Assembly (NCBI RefSeq): GCF_040253585.1
Contig: NZ_JBELAU010000003.1
Coordinates: forward strand, 372,001 to 436,000
Source: Emticicia sp040253585
GTDB lineage: Bacteria > Bacteroidota > Bacteroidia > Cytophagales > Spirosomataceae
Length of the DNA: 64,000 nt
Reading direction: 5' to 3'
Shown here in pieces: positions 7,065 to 15,748 of the stretch (positions within the stretch are counted from its first letter, which is position 1; each line of letters begins with the position of its first letter). The position numbers and the translations under genes are program-made. The notes under the pieces are model-generated. The model ran no database searches. It was not told the DNA's origin and worked only from the letters and a program-made list of their open reading frames with translations.

Positions 7065-9626
7065 ATGCGAAGCTTTCTATTATTTGTTGTACTTTTCTGT
7101 ACTCATTTGAGTCATGCACAGTACACTCCTCAACAAATTGAAAGTGTCAATTCTGCACTCACGAAACTACATGAACAAGCTATGTTCAACGGCGTAGTCT
7201 TGATTGCCCAAGAAGGAAAACCGCTCTTCAAAAAGGCTTTTGGAATTGCGAGTATTCAAACACAAGAAGTACTTACGACGAATTCATCATTTAATTTGGC
7301 GTCGGTTTCTAAGCAATTTGTGGCAATGATGACCATGATTTTGAAAGAACAAGGTAAACTACAATTTGATGATAAAGTAAAAAAACACTTACCGAATTTC
7401 CCTTACGATAAAATTACTATTCGCCAACTACTCACTCATACTTCTGGTTTGCCCGAATATTTCGATTTAGCTACCAAATACACTAATACACTCGATACCC
7501 TCAATAATGACAAGGTACTTAGCTTATTGGCAGACCTCCGCCCAGCACTTGAGTTTGAGTCAGGTAGCGAGTGGCAATATTGTAATACAGGCTATGTTTT
7601 GTTAGCATCAATCATAGAAAAAACCTCAAAAATGAAAATTGAGACTTTTTTTGATAAATATATTACCAAACCACTTCTTCTAACAAACACCTTTGTTTAT
7701 TATCTAAACATGAAAAGCCCGTTGAGCCTAAAAACTCAGCGGGTTTACGGGTTTGAGCGTCAAAATGGACAAAATTCTTTGAATGACCTTATGAGATTTG
7801 ATGGTGTCGTAGGCGATGGCAATATTTATTCTTCGATTGAAGATTTATTGACTTGGGAACAAGCTCTTTATACCAATAAATTAGTAAGTAAAACAACGCT
7901 ACAAGAGGCATTTACCCCAGTGAAACTAAAAAATGGTAACTCCTATAATTATGGTTTTGGTTGGGGAATTAGTGAAGACAAAACAACTTTTGTGCATACA
8001 GGTAGCTGGGTAGGCTTCTTCAATATTATCAAACGAAACATTGATAAAAAAAATACGCTCATTATTCTGAGCAATTCTACGAATAAAAATTCGATTGAAA
8101 TAGTAAATGCTATTTTAGAAAATAAAAAATATGAAATTCCTACAACCCAGCTCATCAAAAATATCAAACTCATTGATGGTACTGGTTCGGTTGCTCGCGA
8201 AGCAAGTGTGCGTTTAAAAGATGATAAAATCTGGGAAATTGGAAACTTAACCGCTTTTCAGAACGAAGAAAGTACAGACGGACAAGGATTGGTTCTATCA
8301 CCTGGATTTATTGATACCCATAGCCACCATTTTGGGGGACTCAATAAAGTTCCTGAAGCAATACCAGCTGTTAGTCAGGGCATTACGACTATTGTAATTG
8401 GCCAAGATGGTGGCAGTTACCCGATGGATACATTGAAAAGTTTCTTCAAAAAACGGCCAGTTGCAGTCAATATTGCTACCTATACAGGGCATTCGACTCT
8501 ACGGAGTGAAGTAATGGGAGCCAAAAGTTTATATCGAACTGCCAAGCCTTCAGAAGTAGAAAAAATGAAGGTTTTACTAAAAAAAGAATTAGAAAAAGGT
8601 TCTTTGGGTCTGGCTACGGGTTTGGAATATGAATCTGCATTCTTCTCAAACCGAGATGAAGTTTTGCAACTTGCTCGAATAGTGGCCGGAAACGGTGGTC
8701 GATACATGAGTCATATACGGAGTGAAGACATCAATTTGGATGATGCCATTGATGAAATCATCGAAATTGGTAGAGAAACTAAAATTCCTGTACAGATTTC
8801 GCACATCAAAATTGCGAAAAAAGACCAATGGGGTAAATCTCCGCAATTGTTGGCAAGGTTACAAAAAGCTCGTGCTGAAGGAATCAATATCACAGCCGAT
8901 TGCTATCCTTATGATTTTTGGAATTCTACCCTTCGTGTGCTTTTTCCCAACCGAGATTATACGAATTCTACCAGTGCCGAATTTGCTGTCAATCAATTAT
9001 TTGACCCAGAAAAATCTGTTTTGGTGCGTTTTGCCCCAAATAAATCTTACGCAGGAAAAACAATTTCGGCGATTGCTAAAGAACGCAACGAAAAACCATC
9101 GCAAACGCTGATGAATTTAATAGCTATTGCAGCCGAATTTGAAGAGAAAAACCCAGATTTTAATGAAGGAATTGAGGCAATCATGGGAAAATCAATGGAC
9201 GAAGCCGATGTTGCTAATTTTCTCCTTTGGTCGCATACCAATATTTGCTCTGATGGTGCATCGAGCGGCCATCCACGTGGACATGGCACTTTTACAAAGA
9301 TTTTGGGTAGATATGTGCGTGAACAAAAACTCATGCCCCTCGAAACGGCAATCTATAAAATGACAGGTTTGTCGGCCGAGAATTTGGGTATCAATGATAG
9401 AGGAATCATTGCCAACGGAAACTATGCCGATTTGGTACTTTTCAACCCTGATACTGTCATTGATAATGCTAATATTCAAGATGGAAAAGCCCTTTCGACA
9501 GGTATCGAAAAAGTTTGGGTAAATGGTCAAATCGTGTATCAATCTCAGAAAGGTACGGGCAAATATTCGGGAGTTTTAATAGCTCCCAACCCCCGAAGGG
9601 GGCGAAATACTGAAAATGATAATTAA
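7065..9626 (+). CDS. secreted fusion: serine beta-lactamase-like hydrolase plus N-acyl-D-amino-acid deacylase
   Basis: The 853-residue product has a signal peptide (cleavage near HAQ19) and two enzyme domains. Residues about 25-350 are an S12/beta-lactamase-fold hydrolase with S80-V-S-K83, Y172-C-N174 and an HTG box. Residues about 365-835 are a D-aminoacylase-type amidohydrolase with IDTHSHHFGG metal ligands, a QGITTIVIGQDGG segment, an SHIKIA histidine and a late CSDGASSGHPRG Asp. The N-terminal domain could hydrolyse D-amino-acid peptides or esters; the C-terminal domain releases D-amino acids from N-acyl or dipeptide substrates. Its last residues (APNPRRGRN) are encoded by a dispersed GC-rich repeat. 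It heads a run of co-directional genes at 12-bp and 2-bp spacings. The domain assignment is firm; the substrates are inference. Confidence 0.88.
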   Translation: MRSFLLFVVLFCTHLSHAQYTPQQIESVNSALTKLHEQAMFNGVVLIAQEGKPLFKKAFGIASIQTQEVLTTNSSFNLASVSKQFVAMMTMILKEQGKLQFDDKVKKHLPNFPYDKITIRQLLTHTSGLPEYFDLATKYTNTLDTLNNDKVLSLLADLRPALEFESGSEWQYCNTGYVLLASIIEKTSKMKIETFFDKYITKPLLLTNTFVYYLNMKSPLSLKTQRVYGFERQNGQNSLNDLMRFDGVVGDGNIYSSIEDLLTWEQALYTNKLVSKTTLQEAFTPVKLKNGNSYNYGFGWGISEDKTTFVHTGSWVGFFNIIKRNIDKKNTLIILSNSTNKNSIEIVNAILENKKYEIPTTQLIKNIKLIDGTGSVAREASVRLKDDKIWEIGNLTAFQNEESTDGQGLVLSPGFIDTHSHHFGGLNKVPEAIPAVSQGITTIVIGQDGGSYPMDTLKSFFKKRPVAVNIATYTGHSTLRSEVMGAKSLYRTAKPSEVEKMKVLLKKELEKGSLGLATGLEYESAFFSNRDEVLQLARIVAGNGGRYMSHIRSEDINLDDAIDEIIEIGRETKIPVQISHIKIAKKDQWGKSPQLLARLQKARAEGINITADCYPYDFWNSTLRVLFPNRDYTNSTSAEFAVNQLFDPEKSVLVRFAPNKSYAGKTISAIAKERNEKPSQTLMNLIAIAAEFEEKNPDFNEGIEAIMGKSMDEADVANFLLWSHTNICSDGASSGHPRGHGTFTKILGRYVREQKLMPLETAIYKMTGLSAENLGINDRGIIANGNYADLVLFNPDTVIDNANIQDGKALSTGIEKVWVNGQIVYQSQKGTGKYSGVLIAPNPRRGRNTENDN
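9590..9602. repeat. CCCCC-N3-GGGGG dispersed repeat, copy 1
   Basis: This GC-rich 13-bp palindrome lies within CTCCCAACCCCCGAAGGGGG. It is placed inside the last codons of the 7065 gene and adds an Arg/Pro/Asn tail. It stands out sharply from the AT-rich surroundings, and an inverted relative occurs at 9676. Confidence 0.7.
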
Positions 9627-9638
9627 TTAAATAATTTC

Positions 9639-10733
9639 ATGGAAAATCAAATTCAAACAACTAATGCACAGCCAGCCCCCATTGGGGGTTTGGGGGCCGC
9701 AGTTATTCTTACCAATGGTTTATTGCAAAAAAGTGATGCCAAAACTGCCCACGGGCTTATTAGAGGCACAGAACGCTATGAGATTATTGGTGTGATAGAT
9801 TCGGCAGAAACAGCAGGAAAAGATGCGGGCGAGGTGCTTGACGGAAAACATAGAAATATTCCAGTTTTTGATTCGCTCGACTACGCAATAAACAATTTAC
9901 AATCAATCGATTATCTAATCATAGGCGTTGCCACAATTGGTGGCGTTTTACCGCCATCTATGCTCGATATTATAAAAATTGCCATCGAAAATGGCATTTC
10001 GATTGTCAATGGCTTACATGAATATTTATCCGAAAAACCAGAAATCGTTGCTTTGGCCGAAGCAAACAAAGTAGAATTAGTTGACATTAGAAAGCCAAAA
10101 AGTAGAAAAGATTTACATTTTTGGACGGGCGAAGTAAGAGATGTCAAAGCTAAGATAATTGCCGTGATTGGTATGGATTGTGCAATGGGTAAACGCACCA
10201 CTGCCCGAATGCTTCGTCAAGCTTGCGAACGAAATGGTTTGAACGGACAAATGATTTTTACAGGTCAAACTGGCTGGTTGCAGGGCGGAAAATATGGTTT
10301 TATCTTTGATTCTACGCTCAATGATTTTGTTTCGGGCGAATTAGAAAATGCTATTGTAAGTTGCTGGAAAGACACTCACGCTGATTTTATATTTCTTGAA
10401 GGACAATCTTCATTACGCAATCCAAGTGGCCCATGCGGACTTGAATTTTTGATTTCGGGCAATGCGAAACACGTAGTTTTACTGCATTCACCCAAACGCA
10501 AATACTTTGATGATGACCCACATTGGGGCGAAATTCCGAGCGTAGAATCAGAAATTGAAATCATCGAAAAACTGGGTTCAAATGTAATTGCGGTGGCACT
10601 CAATACCGAAAAATGTACTGATGAGGAAGCTTTTGAATATCAAGCATTTTATGAGGAAAAACTCCAAATACCAGTGCTTTTGCCCATACAGGAAGGTGTA
10701 GAAAAATTGATTCCGACACTCATTGCCTTATAA
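9639..10733 (+). CDS. DUF1611 family protein (DgcN-like)
   Basis: The 364-residue protein has a Rossmann-like N-terminal half (residues about 20-140) and a C-terminal P-loop domain with VIGMDCAMGKRTTARML, the signature of DUF1611. A studied member, DgcN, acts as a D-glutamate N-acetyltransferase working with the epimerase DgcA. Here the next gene, 2 bp downstream, is an enolase-superfamily epimerase, the same pairing. The N terminus carries an unusual PAPIGGLGA stretch encoded by a dispersed repeat, so the ancestral start may have been slightly different. The role in D-amino-acid catabolism is inferred from the family and from the fused D-aminoacylase directly upstream. Confidence 0.8.
   Translation: MENQIQTTNAQPAPIGGLGAAVILTNGLLQKSDAKTAHGLIRGTERYEIIGVIDSAETAGKDAGEVLDGKHRNIPVFDSLDYAINNLQSIDYLIIGVATIGGVLPPSMLDIIKIAIENGISIVNGLHEYLSEKPEIVALAEANKVELVDIRKPKSRKDLHFWTGEVRDVKAKIIAVIGMDCAMGKRTTARMLRQACERNGLNGQMIFTGQTGWLQGGKYGFIFDSTLNDFVSGELENAIVSCWKDTHADFIFLEGQSSLRNPSGPCGLEFLISGNAKHVVLLHSPKRKYFDDDPHWGEIPSVESEIEIIEKLGSNVIAVALNTEKCTDEEAFEYQAFYEEKLQIPVLLPIQEGVEKLIPTLIAL
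9676..9688. repeat. CCCCC-N3-GGGGG dispersed repeat, copy 2
   Basis: Read on the minus strand this is CCCCAAACCCCCAATGGGGG, a close match to the copy at 9590 but in the opposite orientation. It lies in codons about 13-17 of the DUF1611 gene and explains the PAPIGGLG insertion there. Confidence 0.65.
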
Positions 10734-10735
10734 CC

Positions 10736-11806
10736 ATGAAAATAAAATCAATTACACCCTATCTAAAAAAACTGGCTTTAACAAAGCCTTATACGATTGC
10801 ATATAATACCTTTTATGATGTCGAATTAGTTTTTCTGGAAATCGAACTTGAAAACGGCATTGTAGGTTTAGGCTCGGCCAGCCCTGCCGAAGAAGTAATT
10901 GGTGAAAACTCTCAGCAAACCTTACAAAACTTGCAAACTGACTTTGTGCAGAGTTTTATTGGGCGAGATATTCGACATTTCCGACAAATCATTTTTGAAA
11001 CCCATCAACATTTTCCATTGCTGGCTGGTACACAAGCGGCCATCGACTTGGCCCTGCACGATGCTTTTGGGAAGTTTTTAGATGTTCCAATCGTTGATTT
11101 TTATGGACAAAAAATAAAATATCTACCCACTTCCGTAACAATCGGCATTATGGCTGTGAATAAAACCCTTGAAGAAGCAAAAAAATATGCTCAACTGGGC
11201 TTCAAGGTAATAAAAGTAAAGACAGGAATTGACGTTGACGAAGACATTGAACGCATTATACGTCTGCACGAAATTTATAAAAATAATCTAAAAATCAGAG
11301 TCGATGCCAATCAAGGTTATTCTTTGGAGCAGTTAAAGAAATTTCTAACCGAAACCTCAAAAACTAACGTAGAATTAATCGAACAACCATTAAAAGTTGG
11401 TAAAGAATCAGAATTATTTGCCCTTAGTGCAGACGAGTGTAAACTACTTGCTGCCGATGAATCTTTGAAAAATGCAAAATCAGCTTTATCATTCAGTGCC
11501 ATTCATCAGCCTTTTGGTATTTTTAATATTAAGCTAATGAAATGTGGAGGTATTTTAGGGGCTTTAGAAATTGCTAATATCGCTCAACAAGCAAATATTG
11601 ATTTGTTTTGGGGCTGTAACGACGAAAGTATTGCCAGTATAACGGCTGCTCTTCATGTGGCCTATTCGTGTAAAAACACTCGCTACCTCGACCTTGATGG
11701 CAGTTTCGATTTGGCTGAAGATTTAGTTAGCGGTGGTTTTACTTTGGAAGATGGTTTTCTTAAAATAAATCAGAAAGCGGGTTTTGGATATGAGAAAATT
11801 GTGTAA
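10736..11806 (+). CDS. enolase-superfamily epimerase (dipeptide epimerase / DgcA-like)
   Basis: This 356-residue member of the mandelate-racemase/muconate-lactonising group has the K160-V-K162 pair, metal ligands D190 (VDANQGY), E216 (IEQPL) and D241 (AADES), and the second base K266 (NIKLMKCGG). These are the residues of Ala-D/L-Glu dipeptide epimerases and relatives, which invert the alpha carbon of a glutamyl residue. With a DUF1611 partner 2 bp upstream, an N-acetyl-D-glutamate epimerase (DgcA-like) role is equally likely. It acts in the cytoplasm after uptake, and the permease gene at 11957 would supply substrates. Confidence 0.85.
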   Translation: MKIKSITPYLKKLALTKPYTIAYNTFYDVELVFLEIELENGIVGLGSASPAEEVIGENSQQTLQNLQTDFVQSFIGRDIRHFRQIIFETHQHFPLLAGTQAAIDLALHDAFGKFLDVPIVDFYGQKIKYLPTSVTIGIMAVNKTLEEAKKYAQLGFKVIKVKTGIDVDEDIERIIRLHEIYKNNLKIRVDANQGYSLEQLKKFLTETSKTNVELIEQPLKVGKESELFALSADECKLLAADESLKNAKSALSFSAIHQPFGIFNIKLMKCGGILGALEIANIAQQANIDLFWGCNDESIASITAALHVAYSCKNTRYLDLDGSFDLAEDLVSGGFTLEDGFLKINQKAGFGYEKIV

Positions 11807-11809
11807 TAC

Positions 11810-11840
11810 GTAGTCCACGGTCAATAGTCAACAGTCCACA
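11810..11840 (+). repeat. 31-bp dispersed repeat, copy 1
   Basis: It begins GTAGTCCACGGTCAATAGTC and ends ACAGTCCACA. A near-identical copy occurs at 13345-13376 in the same orientation, so the permease gene lies between the two. The motif contains internal AGTCCAC repeats. Confidence 0.7.
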
Positions 11841-11956
11841 ATAGTATAAATGTATTCCTTAATAGTTCTTTATCCAAAATACAAGTGTCGTTCATTCTTA
11901 TTCATCAACTTATCTATTTTTAATAACAATAACGCAAGTTAGAAACTTGCTCTACT

Positions 11957-13336
11957 ATGTCGAAACTAACACCTAAAATTGGATTACGAGCAGCTACTAT
12001 TTTGGTAGTGAGTGTGATTGTTGGCTCTGGGGTATTCAAAAAAATTGCTCCAATGTCAGCTGAGTTGGGTTCGCCTATTTTGGTGATTTTATGTTGGGTT
12101 TTGGCAGGAATTATCAGCTTAGCAGGAGCATTGTCAACTGCTGAAATGGCGAGTATGTACCCCGATTCTGGTGGTGAATATGCTTATTTTCAGAAGATTT
12201 ATGGCCGTTTTTTTTCTTTTTTGTACGGTTGGGGCAATTTTACGGTCATGAAAACCGCCTCCATTGCGGCTCTGGCTTATATTTTTGCACAATCATTCAA
12301 TAGCCTTGTTCCACTCGCTGATTTAAATCTTAGTTTTATCATTTTTGGCATAAATATTCTTGATAATTTTTCTATCAAAATACTGGCTTCGGGCTTAGTT
12401 ATTATGTTAAGTCTGCTCAATTATAGAGGTATTACTGTTGCCGAAAGCTTAAGTAGTGTGCTTACTTATTTGATGTTTGGGGCGGTTTTACTACTAATCA
12501 TCTTAGGGATTAGTTCTTCACATGGAAGTTTTGAAAATCTCACGCAAAAAAGTAGTCATTTCAATAATACCTCGGTCGAAGGTTGGGGTTTAGCTAAAGC
12601 CATGATGCTGGCAAGTCTTGGTGCTTTTTGGGGCTACGAAGGCTGGAATCATATCGGTTATATTGGAGAAGAAGTAAAAAATCCGCAACGAAACTTGCCT
12701 CTCGCTTTGGGTTTTGGAACAGGAATCGTGATTTTGATTTACGTTTTGCTGAACATCGTTTTCGTTTATATTCTGCCGATAGATTACTTCATTCAACTCA
12801 ACGAGACGCCGAATAAAATTGCCGCTATTGAAGTTGCAAATCAAATTCTTGGAAAAACTGGGGTACTTTTTGTGGGTTGTTTGATACTTGTAACAACGCT
12901 GAATGCCACTAATAGTTCAATTATGATGTCGGCCAGAATCTTTTATGCTATGTCGAGAGATGGTTTGTTTTTCAAGAAAGCCTCTTCCATTCACCCGAAA
13001 TTTCAAACACCCGACTTTTCACTTTTTATACAAGCAATATGGTCAATACTTTTAATATGGTCAGGTAGTTTCGACCAACTGACTGACATGCTTGTATTCG
13101 CTTCGTTTATTTATTACGGAAGTACAGCTTTGGGAGTAATTATATTAAGAATCAAAAGTCCAAATATCGAAAGGAAGTATAAAGTAGTTGGTTACCCATT
13201 TGTACCCGCATTTTTTGTAATTTTCTGCATATCTCTACTCATTATAACCATATACAACCAGCCAAAAGAAGCCTTGATGGGACTTGGTTTGATTGCCACA
13301 GGCATTCCTTTTTATTTATTTTGGAAGAAAAATTAA
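11957..13336 (+). CDS. APC-superfamily amino-acid permease
   Basis: The 459-residue product has about twelve hydrophobic spans and the N-terminal signature of APC transporters: RAATILVVSVIVGSGVFKK in span 1, with the unwound GSG segment that binds the substrate carboxyl and amino groups. FWGYEGWNHIG in span 6 and the mid-protein ATNSSIMMSARIFYAMSRDG loop also fit. It resembles the LAT/YfnA branch that moves small neutral amino acids. It is separated by 150 bp from the epimerase and flanked by two copies of a 31-bp repeat, but its direction and neighbours suggest import of amino acids or their derivatives for the upstream enzymes. An imperfect hairpin at 13393-13416 may end the transcript. Confidence 0.9.
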   Translation: MSKLTPKIGLRAATILVVSVIVGSGVFKKIAPMSAELGSPILVILCWVLAGIISLAGALSTAEMASMYPDSGGEYAYFQKIYGRFFSFLYGWGNFTVMKTASIAALAYIFAQSFNSLVPLADLNLSFIIFGINILDNFSIKILASGLVIMLSLLNYRGITVAESLSSVLTYLMFGAVLLLIILGISSSHGSFENLTQKSSHFNNTSVEGWGLAKAMMLASLGAFWGYEGWNHIGYIGEEVKNPQRNLPLALGFGTGIVILIYVLLNIVFVYILPIDYFIQLNETPNKIAAIEVANQILGKTGVLFVGCLILVTTLNATNSSIMMSARIFYAMSRDGLFFKKASSIHPKFQTPDFSLFIQAIWSILLIWSGSFDQLTDMLVFASFIYYGSTALGVIILRIKSPNIERKYKVVGYPFVPAFFVIFCISLLIITIYNQPKEALMGLGLIATGIPFYLFWKKN

Positions 13337-13344
13337 TAAACTAA

Positions 13345-13376
13345 GTAGTCCACGGTCAATAGTCGACAAGTCCACA
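13345..13376 (+). repeat. 31-bp dispersed repeat, copy 2
   Basis: It matches the copy at 11810-11840 except for a one-base insertion and a single change. It starts 9 bp after the permease stop. Confidence 0.7.
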
Positions 13377-13506
13377 GTAAAGTAATGAGCTTATAGACAG
13401 CTATATAACTGTCTATGAAATTGTCGAATAATATTAACCTATTATGTACTGAGACGAAAATAAGCGAAAAAAAACATTAATTAATTTATTGATAATCAAA
13501 CATTTA

Positions 13507-13543
13507 TCTCGAATCCTGTATCTCGTCTCTTGTGTCTCATTAC
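13507..13543. repeat. GTCTC-rich dispersed repeat, copy A
   Basis: TCTCGAATCCTGTATCTCGT followed by CTCTTGTGTCTCATTAC abuts the nuoD stop. It is related to the right arm of the element at 26274-26456 and, in inverted form, to the repeat at 14762. Confidence 0.55.
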
Positions 13544-14758
13544 TTATCTATCAACTTCACCCATCACCACATCAAGCGAGCCAATTACAGCCACTAAATC
13601 GGCAATCATGCCACCACGAGATAATTCGGGCAAAACTGACAAATTATTGAACGAACAAGCACGAGCTTTTACCCTCGTTGGAATATCCGAACGACCATCG
13701 GTACGGATAAAGAAACCTAATTCACCTTTAGGATTTTCAGCCCGACAATAAAAATCCATCTTCGGTGGACGAATTTTCTTCGGAACAAGTGCTTGTGGGT
13801 CGAAATCGGTGGTTCGTTTATGCTCTTTCGTCAGTTTTTCTAAACATTGTTCAATAATTTTCACCGATTCCCAACATTCTTGCACACGCACATTGTTTCT
13901 ATCCCAACAATCGCCTACTTTTCCCATCTCACCTTTTCCGACTGGAATATCAAAATCAATTTCACCATAAACTGAATAGGCATCTACTTTTCGTAAATCC
14001 CATTTTAGTCCCGAACCACGCAAAACTGGGCCCGTACAACCATAATTAATGGCCATCGGTAAAGGTAAAACTCCAATATTGGCGGTACGATTGATAAAAA
14101 TATGATTTTCGATGACCAACTGTTGTAACTCAATGAGTTTTGGTTTCAGATAATCAATAAATTCTCGGCAACGCTCTTCAAAACCTACTGGTAAATCATA
14201 GAATAAGCCCCCTACCCACACATAATTATAGAGCATTCTGGCTCCGCAAAGCCATTCGAGCATACGCATAATATGTTCACGGTCACGGAAAATCCAAAGA
14301 AATGGCGTTGCAGCACCAATATCGAGTGCATAAGTCCCGATAGCAATAAAATGGGAAGCCAAACGGTTCAATTCTGCCACCAAAACTCTGATATATTCTA
14401 CTCTTTTAGGCAAATCTTTATCTATTCCGAGCATTTTTTCAATACCCATCACATACGCCAGCTCCGAATTCATGGCAGCTACATAGTCCATTCTATCAAC
14501 GTAAGGAATAATTTGATTGAATGGTAAACTTTCGGCGTGCTTCTCGAAACAACGGTGCAAATAGCCCAAATGGGATACAACATCGACCACAATTTCGCCA
14601 TCAGTAAGCACTTCCAAACGCAAAACACCATGCGTAGATGGGTGTTGTGGACCAAGATTCAGTACCATTTCTTCCGAATACAAATCTTCGGGTTTGTATT
14701 TGTTCGGTTCTGAAATAGTTAGGTTTTCGGGACGATATTTATATTGTATTTGTTGCAT
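13544..14758 (-). CDS. nuoD: NADH-quinone oxidoreductase subunit D
   Basis: NuoD is the 49-kDa subunit of respiratory complex I that forms part of the quinone-binding pocket at the membrane face. The 404-residue sequence contains the canonical GPQHPSTHGVLR loop near residue 35, FNQIIPYVDRMDYVAAM, and a C terminus ending SLDVVMGEVDR. I start at the ATG at 14758 (MQQIQYKYRPENL), because the in-frame extension to 14821 merely translates a repeat. No other nuo gene is adjacent: the upstream neighbour is a glycosidase and the downstream one a permease, so this subunit is encoded away from any complex I operon. GTCTC-rich repeats flank it on both sides. Confidence 0.95.
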   Translation of the reverse strand: MQQIQYKYRPENLTISEPNKYKPEDLYSEEMVLNLGPQHPSTHGVLRLEVLTDGEIVVDVVSHLGYLHRCFEKHAESLPFNQIIPYVDRMDYVAAMNSELAYVMGIEKMLGIDKDLPKRVEYIRVLVAELNRLASHFIAIGTYALDIGAATPFLWIFRDREHIMRMLEWLCGARMLYNYVWVGGLFYDLPVGFEERCREFIDYLKPKLIELQQLVIENHIFINRTANIGVLPLPMAINYGCTGPVLRGSGLKWDLRKVDAYSVYGEIDFDIPVGKGEMGKVGDCWDRNNVRVQECWESVKIIEQCLEKLTKEHKRTTDFDPQALVPKKIRPPKMDFYCRAENPKGELGFFIRTDGRSDIPTRVKARACSFNNLSVLPELSRGGMIADLVAVIGSLDVVMGEVDR

Positions 14759-14761
14759 TTT

Positions 14762-14832
14762 GAGACAAGAGAAGTAAGACAAGAGAAGTAAGACAAGAGA
14801 TTTGAGAGGTCTGCATCTCATGTCTCTTGTCT
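14762..14832. repeat. GTCTC-rich dispersed repeat, copy B, with 14-bp tandem units
   Basis: The repeat has nearly three tandem copies of AGACAAGAGAAGTA, then a spacer and the inverted sequence TGTCTCTTGTCT, so it can fold into a hairpin. It fills the gap between nuoD and the next gene and probably has no coding role. Confidence 0.6.
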
Positions 14833-14845
14833 AAAATCTAATATC

Positions 14846-15718
14846 TTATTTTATGTAAAAAATATTACTTACAGGGCGTTCGCCAGCGTGGTCGAATAAT
14901 TTATTATCTGATGGATAATTCACAACGCCACTTTCGGGTTGGCCTTTGATATACATGGTTGTTGAACCTCCACCATCAAAATTAATAGCATCTTTACAAT
15001 TCAGAGCCTTTGTCAATGTACTTAATTCAGCTAAAGTCATACCAAAAGACTCAGTCGAGCGACCATCTACTGTAATCAACAACAATTTTTTATCATTTGT
15101 TACACACGCACATGTACGAGGGTGACGATTATCATTGAATGGTGTTTTGGCTAATTCTTCCATTACGCCGTTGTATATCAACAAAGGGCCAGTCAATAAA
15201 ACATTTTCTTGCGTTAGGTTTTTCTCCCAACCCGCTTTTTGTTCTCCTTTGATGATGCTTACCTTATTATTTTCGATAATTACACCCGAAATAGAATGAA
15301 ATGGAAGACGAGCTACATTAGAAAGTCGAGTTGTGTCAATTACCGTTCCTTCAATTTTCAGAAAGTCAACCGCTCCGCCGTTTTTCATATCAAAAAAACC
15401 GGCATTTACGGCCGCAATTGCTCCTAAATCGGCTGCGATTTTACTTGTCTTCTGTAACGAACGCTTGATTTGAGGATCTGTTTTTATTGAATCGACGGTT
15501 GCGAAACCAAACTTTACTTTTTTATTATTGAGCGAAATCTCCAAAATATTAATAGACTGATTAGCACTAAAAAGCTCTTTTTGCTTAAAATGTATTCGTT
15601 TCCAATAAAACTTTTTCCCCAGCTTTGTAGTTTCCCAAGTAGCCTTTTTGATAATTGCGGCATCATCTTGTGCCATGCAAAAGTGAGATAACAGAAATAA
15701 AAAGAGGAGTTTTTTCAT
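14846..15718 (-). CDS. secreted phosphodiester glycosidase family protein (NAGPA-like)
   Basis: The 290-residue product has a short signal peptide (KKLLFLFLLSHFCMAQ). Its C-terminal two-thirds match the phosphodiester glycosidase domain found in the mammalian uncovering enzyme NAGPA and in many bacterial exported proteins: AAVNAGFFDMKNGG, CACVTNDKKLLLITVDGR and NFDGGGSTTMYIKG. The family hydrolyses sugar-phosphodiester bonds, and some bacterial members act on wall or teichoic-type polymers. Its location in the periplasm is inferred from the signal peptide. It is divergent from the glycosylase gene at 15749, with a 30-bp gap. Confidence 0.88.
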   Translation of the reverse strand: MKKLLFLFLLSHFCMAQDDAAIIKKATWETTKLGKKFYWKRIHFKQKELFSANQSINILEISLNNKKVKFGFATVDSIKTDPQIKRSLQKTSKIAADLGAIAAVNAGFFDMKNGGAVDFLKIEGTVIDTTRLSNVARLPFHSISGVIIENNKVSIIKGEQKAGWEKNLTQENVLLTGPLLIYNGVMEELAKTPFNDNRHPRTCACVTNDKKLLLITVDGRSTESFGMTLAELSTLTKALNCKDAINFDGGGSTTMYIKGQPESGVVNYPSDNKLFDHAGERPVSNIFYIK

Positions 15719-15748
15719 ATAATAACCTAAAGTTTACCAAAAGTACAG

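Noticed and set aside
8722..9111. 129-codon rightward frame inside the hydrolase-deacylase fusion
   Set aside because: It overlaps a gene with intact catalytic motifs throughout, in another frame, and has no recognisable features; no frameshift in the main frame requires it.
7065..9626. Possibility that the fusion is two genes joined by an error
   Set aside because: The frame is continuous across the junction near residue 360, with no stop, start or ribosome-binding context there, and no second signal peptide.
14762..14803. Tandem 14-bp units considered as a CRISPR-like array
   Set aside because: The units are directly adjacent without spacers and there are no cas genes.
14759..14821. In-frame N-terminal extension of nuoD (MRCRPLKSLVLLLL)
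   Set aside because: It translates the AGACAAGAGAAGTA tandem repeat and is not part of the conserved protein; the ATG at 14758 fits the family.
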